The translations under genes were made by a program, and so were the position numbers. From positions 248,001 to 312,000 of the forward strand of contig NZ_BDCM01000012.1 of NCBI RefSeq assembly GCF_001613505.1: a stretch of 64,000 nucleotides of DNA. The letters run 5' to 3'. This DNA is from Nocardia mikamii NBRC 108933 (lineage in GTDB: Bacteria > Actinomycetota > Actinomycetes > Mycobacteriales > Mycobacteriaceae). The notes below the pieces were generated by a model that saw only the letters and a list, made by a program, of their open reading frames with translations, did no database searches and was not told where the DNA came from. Shown here in pieces: positions 27,830 through 36,235 of this stretch (its first letter is position 1; each line of letters begins with the position of its first letter).

Positions 27830-28372
27830 GAATATCCTCCGGTCTCGCGTTCAGAGGCCACCGGCTGATCTCGGCGACTCACTCGTCTCTCTGCGGTCCT
27901 GGGCATTGACCGATGGCGCCCACGCTATTGACCGTGATCGGAGATGGAAGAGATTCACTCCACTTTTGGACCCTCCAACCAACCGCGTGCGGCGGTTTTG
28001 TGAACCCGCCCAGCCGCCGTCCCGCCGTGTTCCACGCCGACCACTCGGTCTCTGAAATCGTTAGGACGCAACGATATTCGGTACAATTCCCGGCGTTGCG
28101 GCCTGGTGCGGCCGCGGGCTCTGCTCACCGCTCACAAGACTGCCGCACCGCGATTATGATCCGTCGGAAAATTGCTGTACGCCGGCCGAATTCGCGCGTA
28201 AAGCGTCCTATCTTTCCTCGAACGCTCATTTCTCGAGGCAGCTGTCGGCCGTCCCCACGACAACGCGGCGGTTAATTTCCGGAAATTCCGTCGAAACCGC
28301 AGGCCCGGTCTCGCGACGAGCGTCGCGAAACGACAGCCGAACCGATCCGCGCAAACAGTTGGGAGCCGGCAC
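27830..28372. promoter_or_regulatory. Divergent regulatory region between PKS and MmpL genes
   Basis: 543 bases without a gene, visibly richer in A+T than its neighbours. ATTGACCG occurs twice in direct orientation (27905-27912 and 27927-27934), 22 bases or two helical turns apart. A short hairpin CCTCGA/TCGAGG lies at 28216-28238. A perfect 14-bp palindrome AATTTCCGGAAATT spans 28274-28287, about 86 bases before the mmpL start. These look like binding sites for regulators of both the synthase operon and the exporter. No regulator gene adjoins them, and the promoters themselves cannot be placed with confidence. Confidence 0.55.
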
Positions 28373-30592
28373 TTGTCCGCCGAATCGAATCACTGGGCCG
28401 ATCTCGTGCTGCGCCGGCGGTTCACGGTGATCGGCGTGCTGGTGACCGGCCTGCTCGCCCTGGGTTGGTACGGCCTCGGCCTCGGCGGACATCTGAGCTC
28501 CAGCGGCTGGGACGATCCGTCCTCGGAATCGGTGCGAGCCGCGCACGTGCACGAGGAGATCTTCGGTCGCGACCACAGTGCCGATGTGGTCGTGCTGTAT
28601 CACGCCCCGCCCGGCACGACGATCGACGATCCGGCCTTCGCCGCGCCGATCGTCGCCGCCCTCGACAGTCTGCCGGAGCGCTTCCCCGGGCAGATCGATC
28701 GGGTGAACGCCGCATATTGGCCCACCACAACGGGTGTGGCGGTTCCGGATATGTTCGGCTCCGCGGACCGTGAGCACGCCTTCGCCTCCATCGCCATCCA
28801 CGGCGACGACCCCACCGAGCAGATGCGCAACTTCCGCGCCGTCGCGCACGCCTTCGATGTTCCCGGCGTCGATATGGAGGTCGCCGGCGGGCAGGCGGTG
28901 GCCGGCGCGCTGAACGACACCATGGCCCACGATCAGCAGCGCATGGAGTTGTTCGCGATTCCCGCGGTGGCGGTGCTGCTGTTCTTCCTCTTCGGCGGGG
29001 TGGTGGCGGCGGCGCTGCCGTTGATCGTCGGCGGGCTCACCGTGCTCGGCGCCTGGGGCCTCATCCGGCTGCTGACCACCGTCACCGAGGTCAATTCCTT
29101 CGTCTCGCCGGTGGTTTCGATGGTCGGGCTGGGCCTGGCCATCGATTACGGGCTGTTCGTGCTGAGCCGGTTCCGCGATGAACTCGCCGACGGTCGTGAC
29201 GTCGACAACGCGGTCCGGCGTTCCGTGGCGACCGCGGGCCACACGGTGGTGTTCTCCGCGACCATCGTGGCCGTGGCCGCCGCCGGAATACTCGTATTCC
29301 CGCAGGGCTTTCTGCGTTCGTTCGCCTACGGCGCCATCATCACTATCTCGCTGGCCGCGTTCACCACGATCACCTTGCTGCCCGCGATGCTGGCGGTGCT
29401 CGGCCACCGGGTGGACCGCTTCGGCGTGTCCTGGTTCCGCCGGACCACACCGCCGGGCCGGGTTCCGGACAATCTCTGGGGACGGATCGCCGACCGCGTC
29501 ATGAAAAGACCGCTGTTCGTGGCGGTTTCGGTGGTCATCGGACTGCTGGTGCTGATCGCGCCGATCCGGGACCTGGCCTTCGGCGCCATCAACGAACGCT
29601 TCCTGCCACCGGATCATCCGACCCGACTGGCGCAGCAGCACTTCGACGAGATCTTCCCGCTGCGCCGCATCAACCCGATCGATCTGGTGCTGATCACCTA
29701 CGATCCCGCCGCCAAGGAGACCGTGCTCGCCGAGGCCGGCCACGCCCCGGGTCTCGCGGCGCCCTTCCCGACCTGGCTGCAGCGGCCGGCGCAGTCGAGC
29801 GTGTTCACCACGCAAACGGTGCTCGCATCCACCGCCGACAAGGATGCGGCGATCGATTACCTGCACTCGATGCCACTGCCGAAGGGCGCCACCCTGCTCG
29901 TCGGCGGTCAGCCCGCCATCGAGAAGGACAGTATCGACGCACTCGTCGACCGGATACCGCTGGTGGTCGCCCTCGTCTTCCTCGCCACCACCGCCCTGAT
30001 GGCATGGAGTTTCCGCTCGCTGGTGCTGCCGTTGAAGGCGGCCGCGTTGAATCTGCTCGGGCTCGGGTCCACGGTCGGAATCCTCACCTGGATCTTCATC
30101 GACGGGCACGGCGCCGGACCGCTCGGCTTCACCCCGCAGCCGATCATGTCGCTGGTGCTGGTGGTGATCGTGTCGGTGATCTACGGGCTGTCCACCGACT
30201 ACGAGATATTCCTGCTCTCGCGCATGGTCGAGGCCCGGGCCGCGGGCGCGTCCACCCACGAGGCGATTCGCGCCGGGGTCGCCCACACCGGGCGCATCAT
30301 CACCGCCGCCGCCCTGATCCTGCTGGTCGTCACCGGCGCCTTCGCGCTGTCGGACCTGGTGATGATGCAGTACATCGCATTCGGCATGGTCGCCGCCCTG
30401 CTCATCGACGCCACCATTCTGCGAGTGCTGCTGGTTCCGGCGACGATGCGCCTGCTCGGCGATGTCTGCTGGTGGGCACCGCGCTGGTTGCGCCGCGTAC
30501 CGGGGTCGAGCACGGAACACGAAAACGGCGACAGGACAGCGCCTTTCGCGGACACGGACAGTGTGCCCGCGGCGGTGGGCGGCACTCGGTGA
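28373..30592 (+). CDS. MmpL-family RND lipid exporter
   Basis: A 739-aa RND-superfamily transporter with two halves. Each has one leading helix, a periplasmic domain and a cluster of five helices. The proton-relay Asp-Tyr pairs are present in both: AIDYGLF (D258-Y259) and STDYEIF (D609-Y610). MmpL proteins use the proton gradient to move cell-envelope lipids such as trehalose or phthiocerol esters across the membrane. The start is a TTG at 28373 preceded by GGGAG. At 739 aa it is of the short class that lacks a large C-terminal cytoplasmic extension. Its position head-to-head with the PKS operon strongly suggests it exports that operon's product. Confidence 0.95.
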   Translation: MSAESNHWADLVLRRRFTVIGVLVTGLLALGWYGLGLGGHLSSSGWDDPSSESVRAAHVHEEIFGRDHSADVVVLYHAPPGTTIDDPAFAAPIVAALDSLPERFPGQIDRVNAAYWPTTTGVAVPDMFGSADREHAFASIAIHGDDPTEQMRNFRAVAHAFDVPGVDMEVAGGQAVAGALNDTMAHDQQRMELFAIPAVAVLLFFLFGGVVAAALPLIVGGLTVLGAWGLIRLLTTVTEVNSFVSPVVSMVGLGLAIDYGLFVLSRFRDELADGRDVDNAVRRSVATAGHTVVFSATIVAVAAAGILVFPQGFLRSFAYGAIITISLAAFTTITLLPAMLAVLGHRVDRFGVSWFRRTTPPGRVPDNLWGRIADRVMKRPLFVAVSVVIGLLVLIAPIRDLAFGAINERFLPPDHPTRLAQQHFDEIFPLRRINPIDLVLITYDPAAKETVLAEAGHAPGLAAPFPTWLQRPAQSSVFTTQTVLASTADKDAAIDYLHSMPLPKGATLLVGGQPAIEKDSIDALVDRIPLVVALVFLATTALMAWSFRSLVLPLKAAALNLLGLGSTVGILTWIFIDGHGAGPLGFTPQPIMSLVLVVIVSVIYGLSTDYEIFLLSRMVEARAAGASTHEAIRAGVAHTGRIITAAALILLVVTGAFALSDLVMMQYIAFGMVAALLIDATILRVLLVPATMRLLGDVCWWAPRWLRRVPGSSTEHENGDRTAPFADTDSVPAAVGGTR

Positions 30593-30724
30593 GCTCGTCG
30601 GGGGACGCCTCCGGGCAGAGACCGTCGAACCGAGCCGCACGCCGCAGCGGCGCCTCGTGAGTACAGTGGCTTCTGCTCTCGAATGGCTCGTCGCGCAGGC
30701 TTGTACCGGAGAGAAGGAGATGCC

Positions 30725-31393
30725 GTGCCCGAACCCGCAGCCGTACTCTTCGACATCGACGGCACGCTCGTCGACTCCAACTATCTGCATGCCGTGACCT
30801 GGCATCGTGCCTTCCGCGAGGTCGACGCGGAGGTGCCGACCTGGCGGATCCACCGCGGTATCGGCATGGACGGCGACGAACTGCTGCGCACCCTCGCCCC
30901 CGATCTCGACAGCGAGACCGCCGACACCGCCAGCGACCTGCACAGCCGTTACTACCTCGAGCGCGCCGGCGAACTGACCCTGCTGCCCGGCGCCCGCGAG
31001 ATCCTGCGCCATCTGCACGATGCGGGCCTGCGCGTCGTCCTCGCCACATCCGCACCGCCGGACGAATTGGCCCGGCTGCGCGATCTGCTCGACAGCGAGT
31101 CGGTGTTGTACGCGGTGACCGGGGCCGAAGACGTGGAGACGGCCAAACCCGATCCGACCATCGTCCAGGTGGCCCTGGACCGGGCCGGTGTCACGCCGCA
31201 GCGAGCGGTGTTCGTCGGCGATACGGTCTGGGACATGCGCGCCTGCACGAAGCTCGGCGTTCCCGCGATCGGTGTCCTGAGCGGCGGTATCTCCCGCGGC
31301 GAGCTCGAGGCCGACGGCGCGGCGTTCGTCTGCGACGACGTCGCGCACCTGCGCCGTGACCTGCACCGCAGCCCGCTGGCGTCCCTTCTCTGA
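30725..31393 (+). CDS. HAD-family hydrolase (phosphoglycolate-phosphatase-like)
   Basis: A 222-aa haloacid-dehalogenase-type phosphatase with all four motifs: FDIDGTLVD (residues 8-16, nucleophile Asp), LATSA, the lysine in TAKPDP and the metal-binding VGDTVWDM. A helical cap (about residues 18-85) lies between motifs I and II, as in subclass I enzymes such as PGP or beta-phosphoglucomutase. It should remove phosphate from a small metabolite in the cytoplasm. The GTG at 30725 is preceded by AGAAGGAGAT. It lies 132 bases after mmpL in the same direction, but nothing in it points to lipid synthesis. Confidence 0.9.
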   Translation: MPEPAAVLFDIDGTLVDSNYLHAVTWHRAFREVDAEVPTWRIHRGIGMDGDELLRTLAPDLDSETADTASDLHSRYYLERAGELTLLPGAREILRHLHDAGLRVVLATSAPPDELARLRDLLDSESVLYAVTGAEDVETAKPDPTIVQVALDRAGVTPQRAVFVGDTVWDMRACTKLGVPAIGVLSGGISRGELEADGAAFVCDDVAHLRRDLHRSPLASLL

Positions 31394-31566
31394 TCGTTTC
31401 CGGCGCGAATTCGTTACCGCCTCGAGAAACATGTCACCACCGGATGACACGACGCGCGGCGCCGCAACACCATGGACAAGTAGGCTTCGTAGTCCGCACG
31501 GCGCGGCCTGGACCAGGCGACCGTGCCCGGAGCAGTGGCAGTGGCACAGCGGAGGATCACCGACCG

Positions 31567-32514
31567 ATGACAGTAGAGTTCGACAGCGACAGCTTGGCCG
31601 CGACCGAGCAGTTCCTGAATCGGAACTACACGACCATGGAGATCGGCAATACCACCGAGGCGCCGGTCCGCAGCCGGATCGCGCGCGAGACGCTGGGCGG
31701 GGTGAGTCTCGACCGGCTCGAACTCGGATTCGACATGAGCTACGACGCTGATCCCTTGAACAAGATCTGCCTGGTCGGTGTCGAATCCGGATCTGTCGAG
31801 GAGAACTACGTCGACGTCGGCACCGATACCTTCGGGCCGGGCGAAATCGGAGTTCTGACCCCGCCGGATCTGCCGTATTCCGGAATCATCCACCAGGCTC
31901 GCTACACGATCACGATGTTCGATCCCGCACTGCTCACTCGCGTCGCCTCCCCGAATCGGCCCGAGGACGGAGAGGTAGCTCTCGCGGGCCATCGCGCCGT
32001 GACCCCGGAGGCAGGTCACCGACTCACCGCGGTGATCACCCATATGCACCAGCTCGCCGCGTCGTACGACGGTGACGTGCCACCGCTGGTGGCGGCCACG
32101 GCGTCGCAATACCTGGCGGCGACCGTGCTGCACACGTTTCCGACCACCGCCGGCCTGGAGGCGAGCCCCCTCGATCGCCGGGACGCGCATCCGCTGACGG
32201 TGCGCCGCGCGGTGGCCTACATGGAATCCCATATCCACGACGACATCGCCGTCACCGACATCGCCGCGGCTGCCTACGTGACCGTGCGGGCGTTGCAGAT
32301 CGCCTTCCGCCGCCACCTCGACACGACACCCACGGCGTATCTGAAGCGCATGCGGCTGCGCGGAGCCCACGAAGACCTGATCGCGGGCAGTGCCCACGAC
32401 GGCGACAGCGTCGCCGCCATCGCCGCCACCTGGGGCTTCGGCCACCCCGGTCGTTTCGCCGCGCTCTACCGCCGGCACTACGGACGCTCCCCCGCCACCG
32501 CGCTCGCCGGCTGA
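31567..32514 (+). CDS. AraC-family transcription regulator
   Basis: A 315-aa regulator. The N-terminal 200 residues resemble the AraC-binding-like sensor domain (FGPGEIGVLTPPDLPY). The C-terminal 100 residues carry the double helix-turn-helix: AVTDIAAAAYVTVRALQIAF and SVAAIAATWGFGHPGRFAALYRRHYGRSP. This last motif is the AraC signature. It should bind tandem DNA sites in response to a small effector. The ATG at 31567 follows GGAGG at slightly long spacing. The PAS-ANTAR gene follows within 110 bases; possible targets are not evident. Confidence 0.92.
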   Translation: MTVEFDSDSLAATEQFLNRNYTTMEIGNTTEAPVRSRIARETLGGVSLDRLELGFDMSYDADPLNKICLVGVESGSVEENYVDVGTDTFGPGEIGVLTPPDLPYSGIIHQARYTITMFDPALLTRVASPNRPEDGEVALAGHRAVTPEAGHRLTAVITHMHQLAASYDGDVPPLVAATASQYLAATVLHTFPTTAGLEASPLDRRDAHPLTVRRAVAYMESHIHDDIAVTDIAAAAYVTVRALQIAFRRHLDTTPTAYLKRMRLRGAHEDLIAGSAHDGDSVAAIAATWGFGHPGRFAALYRRHYGRSPATALAG

Positions 32515-32623
32515 GCGCTGGGACCGGGGCATATTCCGGCGCTGGGCCGCCTCAGGACGGAAAACGAACGGTTCAGTCCACTGTGCGTTCGAACAACGGC
32601 AGCGGGCCCATCCCGTGAACATA

Positions 32624-33325
32624 ATGATGCTTGTGCATAGAACCGACTCCCTTCGCGACCATGCGGCACCCGAGCCCCGCTCGGACACCGCCGGCAATAT
32701 GCCGAGAGTGGGGTCGTTCCGGTTCTGGTTCGCCACCCGCCGCTGGGAGTGGTCGGAAGAGGTGTATCGCATGCACGGCTATACGCCCGGCGGAGTAGTG
32801 CCGACGACGGAACTGCTCCTCGCACACAAGCATCCCGACGATCGCGAGGAAGTCGCCAAAACGATCGCCCGCGCGATCGAACTGGGCGAATCGTTCTCCA
32901 GCCGGCATCGTTTCGTCGACACGGCGGGTGCGGTGCACAACGTGATGGTCGTCGCCGACCGGATCTACGACGACGCCGGACAGGTCGCCGCCACCGCCGG
33001 CTTCTACATCGACCTCACCGACACCCTTGCCGAGAACGAGCGCGAAACACTGTCGGCCACTCTGCCCGACGTGATCGAGAACCGCGCGGTGATCGAACAG
33101 GCCAAGGGCGTGCTGATGCGGATGTACCGCATCAACGCCGAGCAGGCCTTCAAGGTGCTGGCGTGGCGCTCGCAGGAAACCAACACCAAACTGCGCGACC
33201 TCGCCGCCCAGATCATCGAGGAACTTCCCCTCGTCGCGCCGCCGGCCCCGGAAACCATCACCGCCTTCGATCACCTGCTGCTCACCGTGCACACCCGCAT
33301 CCCGAGGTCGAAGGTCGGCGGCTAG
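32624..33325 (+). CDS. PAS and ANTAR domain signalling protein
   Basis: A 233-aa protein. The N-terminal 140 residues form a PAS-3-type sensor (FWFATRRWEWSEEVYRMHGYTPGGVVP, then HPDDREEV and the closing FYIDLTD). An ANTAR domain occupies about 145-205 (VIENRAVIEQAKGVLM..Y.I..EQAFKVL..RSQETNTKLRDLA). ANTAR domains bind paired RNA hairpins and prevent transcription termination, so this is likely a sensor-controlled antiterminator. The start is uncertain: ATG 32624 and 32627 and GTG 32615 are in frame. Such proteins are common in Nocardia and Mycobacterium in multiple copies. The RNA targets are not identifiable here. Confidence 0.9.
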   Translation: MMLVHRTDSLRDHAAPEPRSDTAGNMPRVGSFRFWFATRRWEWSEEVYRMHGYTPGGVVPTTELLLAHKHPDDREEVAKTIARAIELGESFSSRHRFVDTAGAVHNVMVVADRIYDDAGQVAATAGFYIDLTDTLAENERETLSATLPDVIENRAVIEQAKGVLMRMYRINAEQAFKVLAWRSQETNTKLRDLAAQIIEELPLVAPPAPETITAFDHLLLTVHTRIPRSKVGG

Positions 33326-33391
33326 CGGCGAGTTTGCCGACGCACCGGCCGGGTATTACGCAGCGACCGCTCGCAGACCCGGAGGTGCTCG

Positions 33392-33556
33392 ATGTCCGAA
33401 CGATTCGATGATCAGAGCCGGCCCGCGAATCCGGAGCGCGAGGACATCTCGCTCAGCGACTCGCCCGTGACCAACCGCAAGAGCCCGCTCCTGCTGATCG
33501 TCACCATGGTCATCGTGCTGGTCGTCATCGTGGTGCTGTTCGCGGTGCTGGGCTGA
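33392..33556 (+). CDS. Small single-pass membrane protein (54 aa)
   Basis: A short gene with GGAGG seven bases before the ATG. The product begins MSERFDDQSRP, has an acidic, polar N-terminal half, then a basic NRKSP followed by one strongly hydrophobic helix of about 20 residues that ends almost at the C-terminus. It is therefore a tail-anchored or single-pass membrane protein. I recognise no family. It sits 56 bases before the ABC-like ATPase gene in the same direction and may belong to that transcription unit. Confidence 0.7.
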   Translation: MSERFDDQSRPANPEREDISLSDSPVTNRKSPLLLIVTMVIVLVVIVVLFAVLG

Positions 33557-33612
33557 ACCGCGGGGATGTCGCTGCGGACGGGGGCCAGGGTGCACGGGTT
33601 AGTCTCGCCCCG

Positions 33613-34290
33613 ATGGCTTTTCACGGTGTAGAGATCATCGCGCGCGGCATCACGGCTCGCGGAGCACGGGGATGCGCGTTCGCGGGGGTGTCGGTGGATG
33701 TCGCGGCCGGCCGGCTGGGTGTGGTGGCCGGGCCCTCGGGATCCGGCCGGACCTCGCTGCTGCTGGCGGTGGCGGGACGGATGCGATTGGTGGCCGGCAG
33801 TGTCGCAGTGGGTGGTTACCGGTTGCCCGCCGACGGCGCACGGGTCCGGCAACTCGTCGCGGTGGCACGGGCGGAGCCGGCGGTCGGCCTCGACGACGAA
33901 CTGCGCGTGGGCGATATCGTCACCGAGCGGATGATGATCGGCGGGCCGCGAATCGGAAAGGCCGGCATCCGTGATGCCCTGACGTTGCTCGGCGTCGACG
34001 CGCCCGCGACGGCGACCGTGGCGGAACTGCCGCCGCGTGAGCAGACCCTGCTCGCCGTGGCGTTGGCGGCGGCCGAACAACCGGGCGCGATCGTCGTCGA
34101 CGACGTCGAGCGCGGCTGCGACGACACGGACGCCGAACGTATCTGGGATGCCTTGCGCACTCTCACCGGACTGGGCTGCACCGTGGTCGCGACGACGACG
34201 ATTCCGCCACCGTCCCTCGACGACTCCGCCGCGGTGATCGACCTGCCGCACCCGACCCAGCGAGACCAGATCCCCCTGCCGGAGGAGTGA
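33613..34290 (+). CDS. Degenerate ABC-type ATPase paired with YhgE/Pip protein
   Basis: A 225-aa protein with the shape of an ABC ATPase but altered catalytic sites. The Walker A loop reads GPSGSGRTS (residues 40-48), with Arg46 in place of the invariant Lys. The signature LSGGQ is replaced by ELPPREQ (about 138-144). Walker B is IVVDD, with Asp164 where the catalytic Glu is expected, and the switch His near VVATTT is missing. ATP hydrolysis is doubtful, though binding may remain. It lies three bases before the YhgE/Pip gene, so the two are an operon and probably a complex. Confidence 0.8.
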   Translation: MAFHGVEIIARGITARGARGCAFAGVSVDVAAGRLGVVAGPSGSGRTSLLLAVAGRMRLVAGSVAVGGYRLPADGARVRQLVAVARAEPAVGLDDELRVGDIVTERMMIGGPRIGKAGIRDALTLLGVDAPATATVAELPPREQTLLAVALAAAEQPGAIVVDDVERGCDDTDAERIWDALRTLTGLGCTVVATTTIPPPSLDDSAAVIDLPHPTQRDQIPLPEE

Positions 34291-34293
34291 GCG

Positions 34294-36234
34294 ATGACCG
34301 CGGTTCGCCTGGCCCTGTTGGAATTTCGCCGCTTCCGGGCACCGATGCGCCGACTGGTCCCGATCGGGCTGGCGATGATTCCGCTGCTGTACGGGGCGCT
34401 GTATCTGTGGTCGAACTGGGACCCTTACGGGCGCACCGATCAGATCCCGGTCGCGGTGGTGAACCAGGACCGGCCCGCCGTGGCCAACGGCCAGATGATC
34501 GACGCCGGAAAGCAATTCACGCAACAACTGCAGGCGTCGGGAGCCTTCGCCTGGAATTTCGTCGATGCCGACGAGGCGCTGGACGGTCTGCGCCACGGCC
34601 GCTACTACTTCACGATCACCGTGCCGCCGGACTTCAGCCACAAACTGGCCACCGCGCAGAACCCGATCCCCGAACGCGCCACCATGGGAATCACGCTCAA
34701 CGACGCGAACAACTACATCGTGGGCATCGTCGCGCAAACCGCGAAAACCGAACTGCAGAGCCAGATCGACACCGCCGCCCACGCCGCCTACGCCACCGCC
34801 ATCTACGGCGATCTGTCCCAGGTGAAACAGCAATTGCAGATCGCCTCGGCCGGCGCGCACAAACTGCTCGACGCGACGGTGCTCGCACAACAGGGCAGCG
34901 CCGCGCTGACCCAGGGCATCACCGCCGCACAGACCGGCGCCGCATCGATCACCGAGGGCGTACAGCAGCTCGCCGACGCCGGCACCCGCGCCGATCAGGC
35001 GATCACCGCGATCACGAACGCGGGTGTGGCCACACTGCCCGCCGCGACGGGCACGGTCGCCAACGCCACCTCGGCCGCCGCGCAGAGTTTGAGTCTGGTC
35101 CGCGATGCCACCGGCATCGTCAGCCGGACCGCCACCGACGGCTCGACCGCGCTGGACCAATTCGCCTCCGCCCACCCGGAATTCGCGCTCGATCCCCTGC
35201 TGGGCACCGCCCGCCGCAACGCGCAGACTCTCGCCCAGACCGCCACCACCGCGAACACCACCGCGGACCAGGCACAGACCTCCGCGCAGCAGGCCGCCGC
35301 GCAGGCGAGCGAATTACAGAGCAGCGCAGGAACAGTCGGCCAAGCTGTCGCCGGGGCCGCGGCACCACTGCAGGCACTGACGGCGGCGTCGCGCACCATC
35401 GGCGGCGGGGCTGCCCATATCGGCGCCGGGCTCGGGGCGCTCGAGGCGGGCAGCCGGACGCTGCAGACGGGTGCGGATCAGCTCAATTCCGGCGCCGCCG
35501 ACATCACCCGGGTGGTCGACGGCGCCGTCACCAAGATCCCGGACACCAGCCCCGAGCAGACGGCCGCGGCCGCCGACGTACTCGGCTCACCGGTCGGCAT
35601 CACCATGGACAACCTGCATCCCGCCGGTGTGTACGGGCGCGGATTCGCACCGTTCTTCTTCGCGATCGCGCTGTGGGTGGTCGGCCTGCTCGCCTACCTG
35701 TTCATCCGTCCGCTCAACCTGCGCGCACTGGCCGGGCGCGTCGGCGCGCTCACCGTCGCCGCGGCCGGATGGCTTCCGGTCGCCCTCATCGCCGCGGCCG
35801 GTGGGCTGCTGCTCTACCTCGTCGTGCAACTGGGGCTCGGACTCGATCCGCTGCATCCGGTCTGGGTGGGCGGACTGCTGATCCTGGCCGCGGCGGCATT
35901 CGTGGCGATCGATCACTTCCTGCGCGTCGCGCTCGGCGCGATCGGTGAGGCACTGTCGTTGGCGCTGTTGATCATTCAGCTCACCGCCTGCGGTGGCCTC
36001 TATCCGATCGAAACCACCCCGGCCCCGTTCCGGGCCGTCCATCCGCTCATCCCGATGACCTATGTCGTCGACGGTCTGCGCGTCGGCATCTCCGGCGGGC
36101 TCACCGGCAACCTCGTTCGCGACCTGGTCGTGCTGGCCGGATTCCTCGTCCTCTTCCTGGGCGCGACCACACTCGTCGTCCGCAGACAACGAGTGTGGTC
36201 GGTGAACCGGCTGCACCCGCAGATCGAGGCCTGA
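34294..36234 (+). CDS. YhgE/Pip-type membrane protein (ABC-2 permease-like)
   Basis: A 646-aa protein with one N-terminal transmembrane helix (about residues 22-40), then a long extracytoplasmic domain. That domain opens with the YhgE/Pip signature NWDPYGRTDQIPVAVVNQD and continues as an Ala/Thr/Gln-rich helical, coiled-coil-like stretch (about 150-400). Five or six helices of ABC-2 type close the protein from about residue 450. Relatives include the phage infection protein Pip and ESX- or lantibiotic-related exporters. The start ATG 34294 follows GGAGGAG. Partnering with the degenerate ATPase suggests export or envelope remodelling. It ends one base before the convergent MFS gene. Confidence 0.9.
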   Translation: MTAVRLALLEFRRFRAPMRRLVPIGLAMIPLLYGALYLWSNWDPYGRTDQIPVAVVNQDRPAVANGQMIDAGKQFTQQLQASGAFAWNFVDADEALDGLRHGRYYFTITVPPDFSHKLATAQNPIPERATMGITLNDANNYIVGIVAQTAKTELQSQIDTAAHAAYATAIYGDLSQVKQQLQIASAGAHKLLDATVLAQQGSAALTQGITAAQTGAASITEGVQQLADAGTRADQAITAITNAGVATLPAATGTVANATSAAAQSLSLVRDATGIVSRTATDGSTALDQFASAHPEFALDPLLGTARRNAQTLAQTATTANTTADQAQTSAQQAAAQASELQSSAGTVGQAVAGAAAPLQALTAASRTIGGGAAHIGAGLGALEAGSRTLQTGADQLNSGAADITRVVDGAVTKIPDTSPEQTAAAADVLGSPVGITMDNLHPAGVYGRGFAPFFFAIALWVVGLLAYLFIRPLNLRALAGRVGALTVAAAGWLPVALIAAAGGLLLYLVVQLGLGLDPLHPVWVGGLLILAAAAFVAIDHFLRVALGAIGEALSLALLIIQLTACGGLYPIETTPAPFRAVHPLIPMTYVVDGLRVGISGGLTGNLVRDLVVLAGFLVLFLGATTLVVRRQRVWSVNRLHPQIEA

Positions 36235-36235
36235 T

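Noticed and set aside
28226-31450. A 1074-aa reverse-strand open frame
   Set aside because: It lies antisense to mmpL and the HAD gene, is rich in His, Arg, Gln and Gly as expected for an opposite-strand frame of GC-rich coding DNA, and has no recognisable domain.
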